From: Elusimicrobiota bacterium | Lineage (GTDB): Bacteria; Elusimicrobiota; Elusimicrobia; UBA1565 | Length of the DNA: 64,000 nucleotides | Direction of reading: 5' to 3' | NCBI GenBank assembly: GCA_041660925.1 | Contig: JBAZVI010000009.1 | Coordinates: forward strand, 124,001-188,000 | Part shown: positions 7,648 to 15,072 of the stretch, one piece after another | Numbering within the stretch: position 1 is the first letter of the stretch | How the letters are laid out: each line of letters begins with the position of its first letter | The notes under the pieces: generated by a model | What the model was told of the DNA's origin: nothing | Database searches by the model: none | What the model saw: the letters and a program-made list of their open reading frames with translations, nothing else | Program-made: the position numbers and the translations under genes

Positions 7648-7806
7648 CTAGAAAAGCGTGTAGATGAACGGGGCGGCGGCGGTGCCGCCGAGGAAGATGA
7701 GAGCCGCGAGCACGGCCAGCACCAGCAGAATCGGCGTGAGCCACCACTTCTTGTTGTGGCTCAGGAAGCCGAAGAACTCGCGCAGCAGCGACTGTCGCTC
7801 GGCCAT
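7648..7806 (-). CDS. SxtK-like (DUF5989) small membrane protein
   Basis: This 52-residue frame runs from ATG 7806 to TAG 7648. The sequence starts MAERQSLLREFFGFLSHN, continues with KKWWLTP and one membrane span, and ends APFIYTLF. The pattern FL...KKWWL...P plus a C-terminal APFIYTLF is what I know of the DUF5989/SxtK family. The start overlaps the SxtJ-like stop by one base (TGATG), so it is translationally coupled. The family regularly travels with SxtJ and a NodU/SxtI carbamoyltransferase; its biochemical role is unknown. Confidence 0.85.
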   Translation of the reverse strand: MAERQSLLREFFGFLSHNKKWWLTPILLVLAVLAALIFLGGTAAAPFIYTLF

Positions 7807-8213
7807 CAGAACAACCTCTCGAAATACGATTTATTTTCCGGCACGGAGAGCGGGACCCAGCAGCTCTCCCCCGCGGACGGCCGGCGCAGGCGCAGCGCGT
7901 CGCGCCCCGTCGCGCGCAGGATCAGGGCGATCGGCGTGAGGACGAGGTAGTAGGCGGCGGCCAGCGCGACGACGGAGACGACCCCTCCGATGAGCGAGGC
8001 GACGGCGGTCCAGCCGCGGTAGATCGCCTTCCCCGCCCGCGCGGAGGCGAGGGTGAGGACGCCGAGGACGGCGCAGACGGGGAGGACGACGAAGGCCTCC
8101 TCATGGCGTCCGCGCCACCATGAGAGGCCGGCGAGAAGCGCTCCGAACACGAAGAGCCCCCAGCCGAACTCCCGGATCTTCTTCTCACTCGGCTCTTTGT
8201 CCATTTCGATCAT
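7806..8213 (-). CDS. SxtJ-like membrane protein
   Basis: The 135-residue protein has an acidic and basic N-terminus, then four hydrophobic segments (about 17-35, 40-56, 66-86 and 88-102), and a short soluble tail. Size, topology and its position between a carbamoyltransferase and the SxtK-like gene match SxtJ, named from the saxitoxin cluster but widespread beside NodU-family enzymes. It probably forms a membrane partner of the carbamoyltransferase. The start is ATG 8213, just after a hairpin that separates it from the carbamoyltransferase gene. Confidence 0.75.
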   Translation of the reverse strand: MIEMDKEPSEKKIREFGWGLFVFGALLAGLSWWRGRHEEAFVVLPVCAVLGVLTLASARAGKAIYRGWTAVASLIGGVVSVVALAAAYYLVLTPIALILRATGRDALRLRRPSAGESCWVPLSVPENKSYFERLF

Positions 8214-8223
8214 TTCTATACCG

Positions 8224-8250
8224 GGCGGGAAACCCGTTGAGTTTCCCGCC
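8224..8250 (-). terminator. Hairpin between the carbamoyltransferase and SxtJ-like genes
   Basis: GGCGGGAAAC (8224-8233) and GTTTCCCGCC (8241-8250) make a perfect 10-bp stem with a 7-nt loop right after the carbamoyltransferase stop. It may attenuate read-through, so that SxtJ/SxtK are expressed less than the enzyme. Confidence 0.55.
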
Positions 8251-10088
8251 TAATCCAGGGAGAACTGCTGGAGGTATTTTTCGCGGTCCGCCGAGCCCTC
8301 GGCCTGCTCCTCCTTCAAAAGCGCGACGTCCTCAAGGACGAGGACGTCCATGTCGGTGTTGAGGAAGCAGCGGATGGCCTCGGAGGGCCGGCAGACGATG
8401 GGCTCGCCGCGCACGTTGAAGCTCGTGTTGACGATGACCGGGCAGCCGGTCCGGGCCTTGAAGCGCTCGAGGAGGTGGTAGAAGAAGGGGCTCGACTTCT
8501 CGGCGGCGGTCTGCACGCGCGCGCTGTAGTCGACGTGCGTGATCGCGGGGACCGAGGAACGCGGGAGCTTGAGCTTGTCGATGCCCTCGAGGTGCGCCTT
8601 GTCCGCGGGGACGGCCTTGCGGTGCTTCTCGCGCACGGGGGCGACGAGCAGCATGTAGGGGCTCTCCCCCTCCATGTCGAACCACTCCGAGACGTCCGCA
8701 GCGAGGACCGCGGGGGCGAAGGGCCGGAAGCTCTCGCGGAACTTGATCTTGAGGTTCATCTTGCTCTGCATCTCGACGCTGCGCGCGTCGCCGATGATGC
8801 TGCGCGAGCCCAACGCGCGGGGGCCGAACTCCATGCGACCGTTGAGCACGCCGATGACCTTGCCCTGCTCGAGCCACTCGCAGAGCTGGTCGTAATACCG
8901 GTCCTTCGGGATCTCGCGCCGGCGCACGCCGGCGGCGGCGACGTCCTTGAGGATCTCGTCGCGGCCGAAGGCGGGGCCGAGCAGGGCGCCCTTCATCGCG
9001 TCCCCGGTCCGCGCGGGGCGCGGGCCGTCGAGGAGCGCATGGTAGCCGAAGAGGGCGGAGCCCAGCGCGCCGCCGGCGTCGCCGGCCGCGGGCTGGATGA
9101 AGAGCCCGTCGAAGATCTTCTCGCGCAGGAGCTCTCCGTTGGCCACGCAGTTGAGGGCGACGCCGCCGGCGAGGCAGAGGTTCTTCTCGCCGGTCTCCTT
9201 GCGCGCGTGCCGGGCGAGCCGGAGCAGGACCTCGTTGACGACCTTCTGCAGCGAGGCCGCGAGGTCCATCTCGCGGCGGCCGAGCTTCGACTCCGGGGGC
9301 CGCGCCGGGCCGCCGAAGAGCTCGTCGAAGGCCGGGGAGGTCATCGTGAGCCCCCCGCAGTAGTCGAAGTACTTCATGTCCATCCAGAAGGAGCCGTCCT
9401 CCCGGATGTCGATGATGTCGTTGACGATGCGGTCGTAGAAGCGCGGCTCGCCGTAGGGGGCGAGGCCCATCACCTTGTACTCGCCCGAGTTCACCTTGAA
9501 GCCGAGGTAGTAAGTGAAGGCGCTGTAGAGGAGGCCGAGCGAGTGCGGGAAGCGGATCTCCTTGCGCAGCTCGATCTTCGCGCCGTGTCCGACCCCGAGG
9601 GTGGTCGTGCTCCACTCGCCGACCCCGTCGATGGTGAGGATCGCGGCGCGCTCGAAGGGCGAAGGGTAGAAGGCCGAGGCCGCGTGCGAGAGGTGGTGGA
9701 GGCAGAAGCTGAACTTCCCGGGGTACTCTCCGCCGAGCGCCTCGTCCATCTCGCGCGGCAGGTGGAGCTTCTCCTTGATCCAGGCCGGGACGGCGGCGCG
9801 GAAGCTGGTGAATCCGCGCGGCGCGTAGGCGATATAGGTCTCGAGCAGGCGGTCGAACGTCAGGAGCGGCTTGTCGTAGTAGACGACCGCGTCGAGGTCC
9901 TTGAGCGAGGCGCCCGCCTCTTCGAGGCAGTAGCGGACCGCATGGATGGGGAAGCGCCGGTCGTGCTTGACCCGACTGAAGCGTTCCTCCTGCGCGGCCG
10001 CGACGATCTCCCCGTCGCGCACGAGCGCGGCGGCGCTGTCGTGGTAGTAGGCGGAGAGGCCCAGGACGAGCTTCGGCATGACGGACAT
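8250..10088 (-). CDS. NodU/CmcH/SxtI-family O-carbamoyltransferase
   Basis: The 612-residue enzyme has the two-domain layout of the family. The N-terminal Kae1-like domain starts GLSAYYHDSAAALVRDG with EERFSRVKHD. Metal and nucleotide motifs follow (HHLSHAASAFYPSPF, LAGGVALNCVANGE), then the C-terminal domain with RMEFGPRALGSRSI. It uses carbamoyl phosphate and ATP to carbamoylate a hydroxyl, typically of a sugar. It heads the SxtI-J-K-like set, which points to carbamoylation of a surface glycan. Starts at ATG 10088 or ATG 10079 are both possible; the second is the usual family start. Confidence 0.9.
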   Translation of the reverse strand: MSVMPKLVLGLSAYYHDSAAALVRDGEIVAAAQEERFSRVKHDRRFPIHAVRYCLEEAGASLKDLDAVVYYDKPLLTFDRLLETYIAYAPRGFTSFRAAVPAWIKEKLHLPREMDEALGGEYPGKFSFCLHHLSHAASAFYPSPFERAAILTIDGVGEWSTTTLGVGHGAKIELRKEIRFPHSLGLLYSAFTYYLGFKVNSGEYKVMGLAPYGEPRFYDRIVNDIIDIREDGSFWMDMKYFDYCGGLTMTSPAFDELFGGPARPPESKLGRREMDLAASLQKVVNEVLLRLARHARKETGEKNLCLAGGVALNCVANGELLREKIFDGLFIQPAAGDAGGALGSALFGYHALLDGPRPARTGDAMKGALLGPAFGRDEILKDVAAAGVRRREIPKDRYYDQLCEWLEQGKVIGVLNGRMEFGPRALGSRSIIGDARSVEMQSKMNLKIKFRESFRPFAPAVLAADVSEWFDMEGESPYMLLVAPVREKHRKAVPADKAHLEGIDKLKLPRSSVPAITHVDYSARVQTAAEKSSPFFYHLLERFKARTGCPVIVNTSFNVRGEPIVCRPSEAIRCFLNTDMDVLVLEDVALLKEEQAEGSADREKYLQQFSLD

Positions 10089-10173
10089 GTTATCAAATCG
10101 CGCCGCGGAGGACTCCCCGCGAACCCGCCCACCCTTTTGAAGTGTAGTATCATCTCATCGAAGCGAGCCGAAC

Positions 10174-11679
10174 ATGCCCCCTCCCCCCGCGCGTGCGACG
10201 GACGTCGTCTTCGTCGTGTCCCCGGCCAATGCGGCCTCGATGTTCATGCCGTTCTATTTCCTCTATCTGGCGGGCTACCTCGAGGAGCACGGCTTCACCG
10301 TCGCCATCGTCGACACGCACTCCAAGGACCCCGAGGAGAACGTCCGGACCATCCTGCAAGCGATCGACGCGCTGAAGCCGAGGTTCGTCGGCCTCGCCTC
10401 GTTCGTGACCGATTACGACCAGGTCCTCTCCTTGGCCAAGGACATCCGGCGCCGCTCGGACGCGAAGATCCTGGCCGGCAACGCCCATCCCTCCATCGCG
10501 CCCGAGGATTTCCTCTTCGAAGGGAGCCCGTTCGACGTCGTCGTGCGCGGGGAAGGCGAGCGGACGCTCCGGCAGCTCCTCGCCGAGTACCGCGAGGACT
10601 CCGACCTCGAAAGGATCCCGGGGATCGCCTACCGCCGGGACGGACGGGTGAGGATCACCCCGAACCGGGAACTGATGGACCTCTCCGAATGCGCCCTGCC
10701 GGCCTATCACAAACTGGACCTGCGCTGGTATCAGCGGCCGACCAAGAACATCCTGCGGCGTCTGACGACCGTGGGCGCCGTCATCTACCTCGGCCGGGGC
10801 TGTCCATTCCACTGCACCTTCTGCGCATCCGATTCCGTCTGGCAGGCCAACGCCCGGCCGCACGGGATGTCGCCGGTCCGCAAGCGCCCGATGTCGGCCG
10901 TGATCCGGGAGCTGCGGCTCCTGCAGGACGAGCACGGCTTCGACTTCTTCTACATCCTCGACGACACCTTCGGGATCCGCGAGGAGGACATCGTCGCGTT
11001 CTGCGAGGCCTACAGAGCGAGCGGCCTCCGGATGCTCTGGGGCGCCGAGACCCGGGTCAACTGCATCCGCACCCCGGAGATCATGGCTCTGCTCAAGGAC
11101 TCCGGCTGCATCCAGCTGGATTTCGGGGTGGAGACGGGCTCGCCCGAGCTGCTCAAGCGCATCCGCAAGGCGGCGACCGTCGAGCAGACGGTCGCCGCGT
11201 TCGACCTCTGCCGCCGGCACGGGATCCGGACCTTCGCGAACATGCTGTTGAACCTTCCCGGGGAGACGGAAGAGGACCTCCGGCTCACGCACGAGCTCCT
11301 CGCGCGGATCCGCCCGACCTTCACGTCGATCGGCGTCACCATGCCCTATCCCGGGACCGAGATCGCGAGAGGGCTCTCCCGCCCCATCGGCCGGGAGGAT
11401 TACGGCAAGTTCAACCGCATCTTCCCCCCCGAGGAATATCGCCTGAGCGCGCACCGGCGCAACCTCGCGCGGCTGCTCTTCTCCTGGTTCCTCCGCTACG
11501 GCGTCGTGGCGCCCGTCGAATGGAGCCTGTTCTGCGCCGACGCCCGATACTGGAAGAAGCTGGTCTCCTCCCGGCACCGCTGGCGATACCTGCTCTTCTT
11601 CGCGAAGGACATCCCCCTGAACTTCCTGCGCTACCTCGCGTTCTTCCGACACTATCTTCCCCGCCCCCTCAAGAATTGA
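10174..11679 (+). CDS. B12-binding-domain radical SAM protein
   Basis: The 501-residue protein has an N-terminal cobalamin-binding-like Rossmann domain (about 10-150, with AGNAHPSIAPEDF and VVRGEGERT). The radical SAM core contains the CxxxCxxC cluster motif GCPFHCTFC at about 209-217. Later motifs DFGVETGSPELLKRI and LNLPGETEEDL are typical of this superfamily. Members catalyse methylations, ring contractions and other radical steps on lipids, sugars or peptides; the substrate cannot be told. It is the first plus-strand gene of the glycan locus and is divergent from the carbamoyltransferase. A possible -10 (TAGTAT, 10145-10150) precedes it. Confidence 0.85.
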   Translation: MPPPPARATDVVFVVSPANAASMFMPFYFLYLAGYLEEHGFTVAIVDTHSKDPEENVRTILQAIDALKPRFVGLASFVTDYDQVLSLAKDIRRRSDAKILAGNAHPSIAPEDFLFEGSPFDVVVRGEGERTLRQLLAEYREDSDLERIPGIAYRRDGRVRITPNRELMDLSECALPAYHKLDLRWYQRPTKNILRRLTTVGAVIYLGRGCPFHCTFCASDSVWQANARPHGMSPVRKRPMSAVIRELRLLQDEHGFDFFYILDDTFGIREEDIVAFCEAYRASGLRMLWGAETRVNCIRTPEIMALLKDSGCIQLDFGVETGSPELLKRIRKAATVEQTVAAFDLCRRHGIRTFANMLLNLPGETEEDLRLTHELLARIRPTFTSIGVTMPYPGTEIARGLSRPIGREDYGKFNRIFPPEEYRLSAHRRNLARLLFSWFLRYGVVAPVEWSLFCADARYWKKLVSSRHRWRYLLFFAKDIPLNFLRYLAFFRHYLPRPLKN

Positions 11680-11691
11680 CGCTCGGCGTTC

Positions 11692-11700
11692 TGTTATAAT
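11692..11700 (+). promoter_or_regulatory. Extended -10 promoter element before the class I aminotransferase
   Basis: TGTTATAAT contains a perfect TATAAT (11695-11700) preceded by TGn, 18 nt before the ATG at 11719. No good -35 lies at 16-18 nt spacing, as expected for extended -10 promoters. Confidence 0.5.
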
Positions 11701-11718
11701 ACCGGGCTCCTCCGACGA

Positions 11719-12915
11719 ATGAGAATAGACACGAAGCGCACGATCCCGAACGAAAGCCGCGTCTGCAACCCCTCTAAGGCCGCGCTGCAGAGCGAGCAGG
11801 CCATGTCCATCAAGTACAACAACATGGTCTACGAGATGCAGAAGGACAAGGTGGACGTGATCGTCCTCTCCCTGGGAGAGGCGTTCTTCGACATCCCCCT
11901 CTTCCCCTTCGACGACCTCCCGTTCCCGCAGCTATACCACTACAGCCACTCGCGCGGCCTCCCCGAGCTGAGGGAGAGTCTGGCGGGGTATTTCCGCGAG
12001 CAGTACGGCGTGCGCTTCGACCCCGCGAAGGAGATCATCGTGACGGCCGGCTCGAAAATCGCGATCCACATGGCTCTGATGGCGATCCTCGACCCGGGAG
12101 ATGAGGTCCTCATCCACGAGCCGGCCTGGGTCAGCTATCCGGAACAGGTCAGGCTCTGCCACGCCCGTCCGGTGCAAGTGCCCCACGATGTGGACGTATC
12201 CGGGTTCGAAAAGTTCATCACCCCCCGGATGAAGGCCATCATCATCAACAACCCGAACAACCCGCGCGGATATGTTTTTACTGAAGCCGAGCTCCGCCGC
12301 ATCTGCGACCTAGCAGAGAAGCACAACCTCTTCGTCGTCTCCGACGAGGCGTACAGCGACTTCCTCCCAGAGGGAGAGCGTTTCGTCTCCCTGGGCGTCT
12401 TGGACCCGGAGAAGCGGCGCTCCATCATCTGCAACTCCATCTCGAAGAACTACGGGATCTCCGGCTGGCGGTTGGGCTACGTCATCGCGAACCCCGGGAT
12501 CACGGACCAGATCCTGAAGATCAACCAGCATCTGATCACCTGCCCCGCCACGATCCTCCAGCTCTACATCGCCAAGCATTTCTCCGAGATCATCCGGATC
12601 ACCAAACCGCAGATCGCCGAGGTCGTGCGGAAAAGGAAGCTCGTGGCCAGCCACATGGACCGCATCGGCCTGAAATACCTTCCCGGCGAGGCGACCTTCT
12701 ACTTTTTCGTCTCGATCGCCGGCTCCTCCCTCACCTCCGAGGAGTTCTGCACGAAGCTCCTCGTCGAGAAGCACGTCAGCACCGTCCCAGGACTCGGCTA
12801 CGGAAAGAGCTGCGACGGGTTCATCCGCGTGTCGGTCGGGACGGAGAGCATGGAACGGACGCTGCGGGGCATCGACGCCGTCAAGGCCCTCATCGACGCC
12901 ACCCGGACGCGCTAG
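11719..12915 (+). CDS. Class I/II PLP-dependent aminotransferase
   Basis: The 398-residue protein matches fold-type I aspartate-aminotransferase-like enzymes. It has a substrate-side YSHSRGLPELRESLA, then IINNPNNPRGYV, SDEAYSDF, and the PLP lysine in SISKNYGISGWRLGYV (about 236-251). It probably converts a keto acid or amino acid; in this context it may supply an unusual amino-acid substituent for a sugar. It follows a radical SAM gene and precedes a DegT aminotransferase and a SPASM enzyme. The extra 30 residues before the first conserved block leave the start uncertain. Confidence 0.85.
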   Translation: MRIDTKRTIPNESRVCNPSKAALQSEQAMSIKYNNMVYEMQKDKVDVIVLSLGEAFFDIPLFPFDDLPFPQLYHYSHSRGLPELRESLAGYFREQYGVRFDPAKEIIVTAGSKIAIHMALMAILDPGDEVLIHEPAWVSYPEQVRLCHARPVQVPHDVDVSGFEKFITPRMKAIIINNPNNPRGYVFTEAELRRICDLAEKHNLFVVSDEAYSDFLPEGERFVSLGVLDPEKRRSIICNSISKNYGISGWRLGYVIANPGITDQILKINQHLITCPATILQLYIAKHFSEIIRITKPQIAEVVRKRKLVASHMDRIGLKYLPGEATFYFFVSIAGSSLTSEEFCTKLLVEKHVSTVPGLGYGKSCDGFIRVSVGTESMERTLRGIDAVKALIDATRTR

Positions 12916-12938
12916 CCGCCCCGAAGGACCCTCGGCCT

Positions 12939-12964
12939 CCGGCGACATCCGCCGGCCGGATTTT
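12939..12964 (+). terminator. Possible intrinsic terminator after the class I aminotransferase
   Basis: CCGGCG (12939-12944), loop ACATC, and CGCCGG (12950-12955) form a perfect short stem, with a TTTT run at 12961-12964 a few bases beyond. A -10-like TAAAAT (12966-12971) comes next, so transcription may end and restart here. Confidence 0.4.
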
Positions 12965-13004
12965 GTAAAATCGACGCTTCCGGCCGGGACCGGATCATCT
13001 GCCC

Positions 13005-14141
13005 ATGAAACGAATTGAGTTTTTCAAGCACAACATCGCGGAGCGCGATATCCGGCGAGCCTCCAAGGTCCTGCGCTCCATCTTCCTCACCACCGGCGCG
13101 GAAGTCGGCGCACTGGAGGACGGGTTGCGCCGCTATCTGGGGACCGAGGACGTCGTGGGCTTCACCAGCTGCACGGCGGCCCTCCATCTGGCGCTCCTCG
13201 CCTGGGATATCGGCCCGGGGGACGAGGTCATCACTCCGGCCATGAGCTTCTGCGCCACGGCCAACTCCATCCTGCACGCAGGCGCAGTCCCGGTCTTCGT
13301 CGATTCGGAGGATTCGACCGGGAACATCGACGCCGCCCTCATCCAGCGCAGGATCACGCGGCGCACCAAGGCCATCATGCCGGTGCATCTTTACGGGCAC
13401 CTCTGCGACATGCGGAGCATCCGCCGACTGGCCGACCGGCACGGCCTATGCGTCATCGAAGACGCCGCGCACTGCCTCGAGGGAGCCCGCGACGGGGTGC
13501 GGGTCGGGCAGCTGGGCGACGCCGCCGCCTTCAGCTTCTACGCGACGAAGAGCATCACCTCGGGAGAGGGCGGCGCGCTCAGCGTCCACGACCGCCGGCG
13601 CGGCGACCTGTTGCGGCGCCTCCGCCTCCATGGAATCGACAAGGGAGCCGCGGATCGCTATACCAAGAAGTACCGGCACTGGGACATGACCGCACTGGGC
13701 TGGAAGTACAACATGGACAACATCCAGGCCGCTCTTCTCCTCGGCCAGCTCGGGGAGGCGGACAAGCTCTGCGCGCGGCGCCGCCGCATCGCAGACGCCT
13801 ACGAACGCGGTCTCGCCGGCGTCCCCGGCATCACGCTCCTGCGCACGGCCCCGCGGACGGAGCACGGCCGGCACCTCTTCACCATCCGGGTCCCCGCGCC
13901 CCGGCGCGACGGCATCCTGTCGCGGCTCCAGGACGCCGGCGTCGGCGTCGCGGTGAACTACCGCCCGATCCATCTCCTCAGCTACTATCGTTCCCGCTTC
14001 GGCTACGCCCCGGGAGCCTTCCCGGTAGCGGAACGCATCGGGGCCGAGACCCTCTCCCTTCCGCTCTACCCCAAGCTCCAGGACCCGGAAGTCCGCGCGG
14101 TCATCCGCGCCGTCCGGGAGACGATGACGCGCCATGGTTGA
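13005..14141 (+). CDS. DegT/DnrJ/EryC1/StrS sugar aminotransferase
   Basis: The 378-residue protein has the family features: GFTSCTAALHLALLA, ITPAMSFCATANSILHAGA, VIEDAAHCLE and the PLP-lysine motif FSFYATKSITSGEGG (about 177-191, Lys183). The C-terminal half carries NMDNIQAALLLGQL. It transfers an amino group to a 4-keto (or 3-keto) nucleotide sugar. It overlaps the next gene by 8 nt, so it forms an operon with the SPASM and asparagine synthetase genes. The nearby SDR at 19502 is a plausible supplier of the keto sugar and the formyltransferase at 16927 a plausible next step. Confidence 0.88.
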   Translation: MKRIEFFKHNIAERDIRRASKVLRSIFLTTGAEVGALEDGLRRYLGTEDVVGFTSCTAALHLALLAWDIGPGDEVITPAMSFCATANSILHAGAVPVFVDSEDSTGNIDAALIQRRITRRTKAIMPVHLYGHLCDMRSIRRLADRHGLCVIEDAAHCLEGARDGVRVGQLGDAAAFSFYATKSITSGEGGALSVHDRRRGDLLRRLRLHGIDKGAADRYTKKYRHWDMTALGWKYNMDNIQAALLLGQLGEADKLCARRRRIADAYERGLAGVPGITLLRTAPRTEHGRHLFTIRVPAPRRDGILSRLQDAGVGVAVNYRPIHLLSYYRSRFGYAPGAFPVAERIGAETLSLPLYPKLQDPEVRAVIRAVRETMTRHG

Positions 14142-15072
14142 GAGCATCGTCGCCCGACAGAAGCGCGAGGGCCGCCTGACCCCGGCCGCTGAGTTCCCGA
14201 AGGTCGTCCTCATCGACACGGTCAGCCACTGCAACCTCCGCTGCTCCATGTGCGTGCACCCGCGCATGCGCCGCAAGAAGGGGATCATGCCCTGGCCCCT
14301 CTTCACCAAGCTCATCGACGAGATCGCGCGCGAAGACAAGGGCGCACGGGTCTGGCTGGTCTTTTTCGGCGAGGCGCTCATCCTGAAGAACCGCAAGCCC
14401 GGCATCTTCGAGATGATCGCCTACGCCAAGGCGGCGGGGCTGCGCGACGTGGTCATCAATTCCAACGCCAACCTGCTCGACGACCGGGCGGCCCGCCGCC
14501 TCATCGAGTCCGGTCTCGACGCCGTCTACATCGGGCTCGACGCGTTCTCCGCCGAGACCTATTCCCGCCTGCGCGTCGGCGGAGATTACCGGAAGACCGT
14601 GGACAACGTGCTGAACCTGCTCAGGCTCAAACGGGAGCTCCGGGCGAAAAAGCCGGACGTGTTCGTGCAATTCGTGGAGATGCCCGAGAACCGCGCCGAG
14701 AGACCCGCCTTCGTGCGCTTCTGGAAGCGGCACGGGGCGACCGTCAAGATCCGCCCGATGGTGAGTTGGGCCGGGGAGATCCGCGCCGGGAACCTCGTCC
14801 TGGGCAACGACCAGCGCTGGCCCTGCTATTGGGCCATGCGCACGCTGTCCGTCACCGATTCCGGGAAGGTCGTTCTCTGCGCGGTGGATCTGGACGCGCA
14901 ATACATCGCAGGGGACGCTCGCCGACGCTCCCTCAAGGAGATCTGGAACGGGAAGCTCGCGCGCCTCCGGGAGCATCACCTCCGGGGCCGGTGGAGCAAG
15001 CTGCCCAAGCTTTGCGCGGACTGTCGCGACTGGCAGTCCGCCCGCGCCGACTATTACTCCGGAAGCCGCTGA
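14134..15072 (+). CDS. Radical SAM/SPASM-domain protein
   Basis: The 312-residue protein has the radical SAM cluster CNLRCSMC (about 33-40), a FFGEALI substrate segment and INSNANLL. A C-terminal cysteine cluster (WPCYWA, VVLCAVD, LCADCRDW) is typical of SPASM auxiliary Fe-S domains. The substrate is unknown. A clear paralogue lies at 17783-18796 with a matching C-terminal pattern (IWxG...RLREHHL...C.DC.DW). The start overlaps the DegT gene and the stop overlaps the asnB start (TGATG). Confidence 0.83.
   Translation: MVESIVARQKREGRLTPAAEFPKVVLIDTVSHCNLRCSMCVHPRMRRKKGIMPWPLFTKLIDEIAREDKGARVWLVFFGEALILKNRKPGIFEMIAYAKAAGLRDVVINSNANLLDDRAARRLIESGLDAVYIGLDAFSAETYSRLRVGGDYRKTVDNVLNLLRLKRELRAKKPDVFVQFVEMPENRAERPAFVRFWKRHGATVKIRPMVSWAGEIRAGNLVLGNDQRWPCYWAMRTLSVTDSGKVVLCAVDLDAQYIAGDARRRSLKEIWNGKLARLREHHLRGRWSKLPKLCADCRDWQSARADYYSGSR

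Noticed and set aside
11676..11681. TTGACG as the -35 box for the TATAAT at 11695
   Set aside because: The spacing is only 13 nt; the extended TGn explains the promoter better.
8475..11699. A plus-strand open frame of 1074 codons across the carbamoyltransferase and radical SAM genes
   Set aside because: It is antisense to a clear carbamoyltransferase and then out of frame with a clear radical SAM gene. Its translation is Arg/Ala/Gly/Glu/Val-rich and has no motifs, as expected of GC-rich shadow frames.
14250..15071. Upstream extension of the asparagine synthetase frame
   Set aside because: The catalytic Cys must follow the initiator Met, which fixes the start at 15072; the extension overlaps the SPASM gene.
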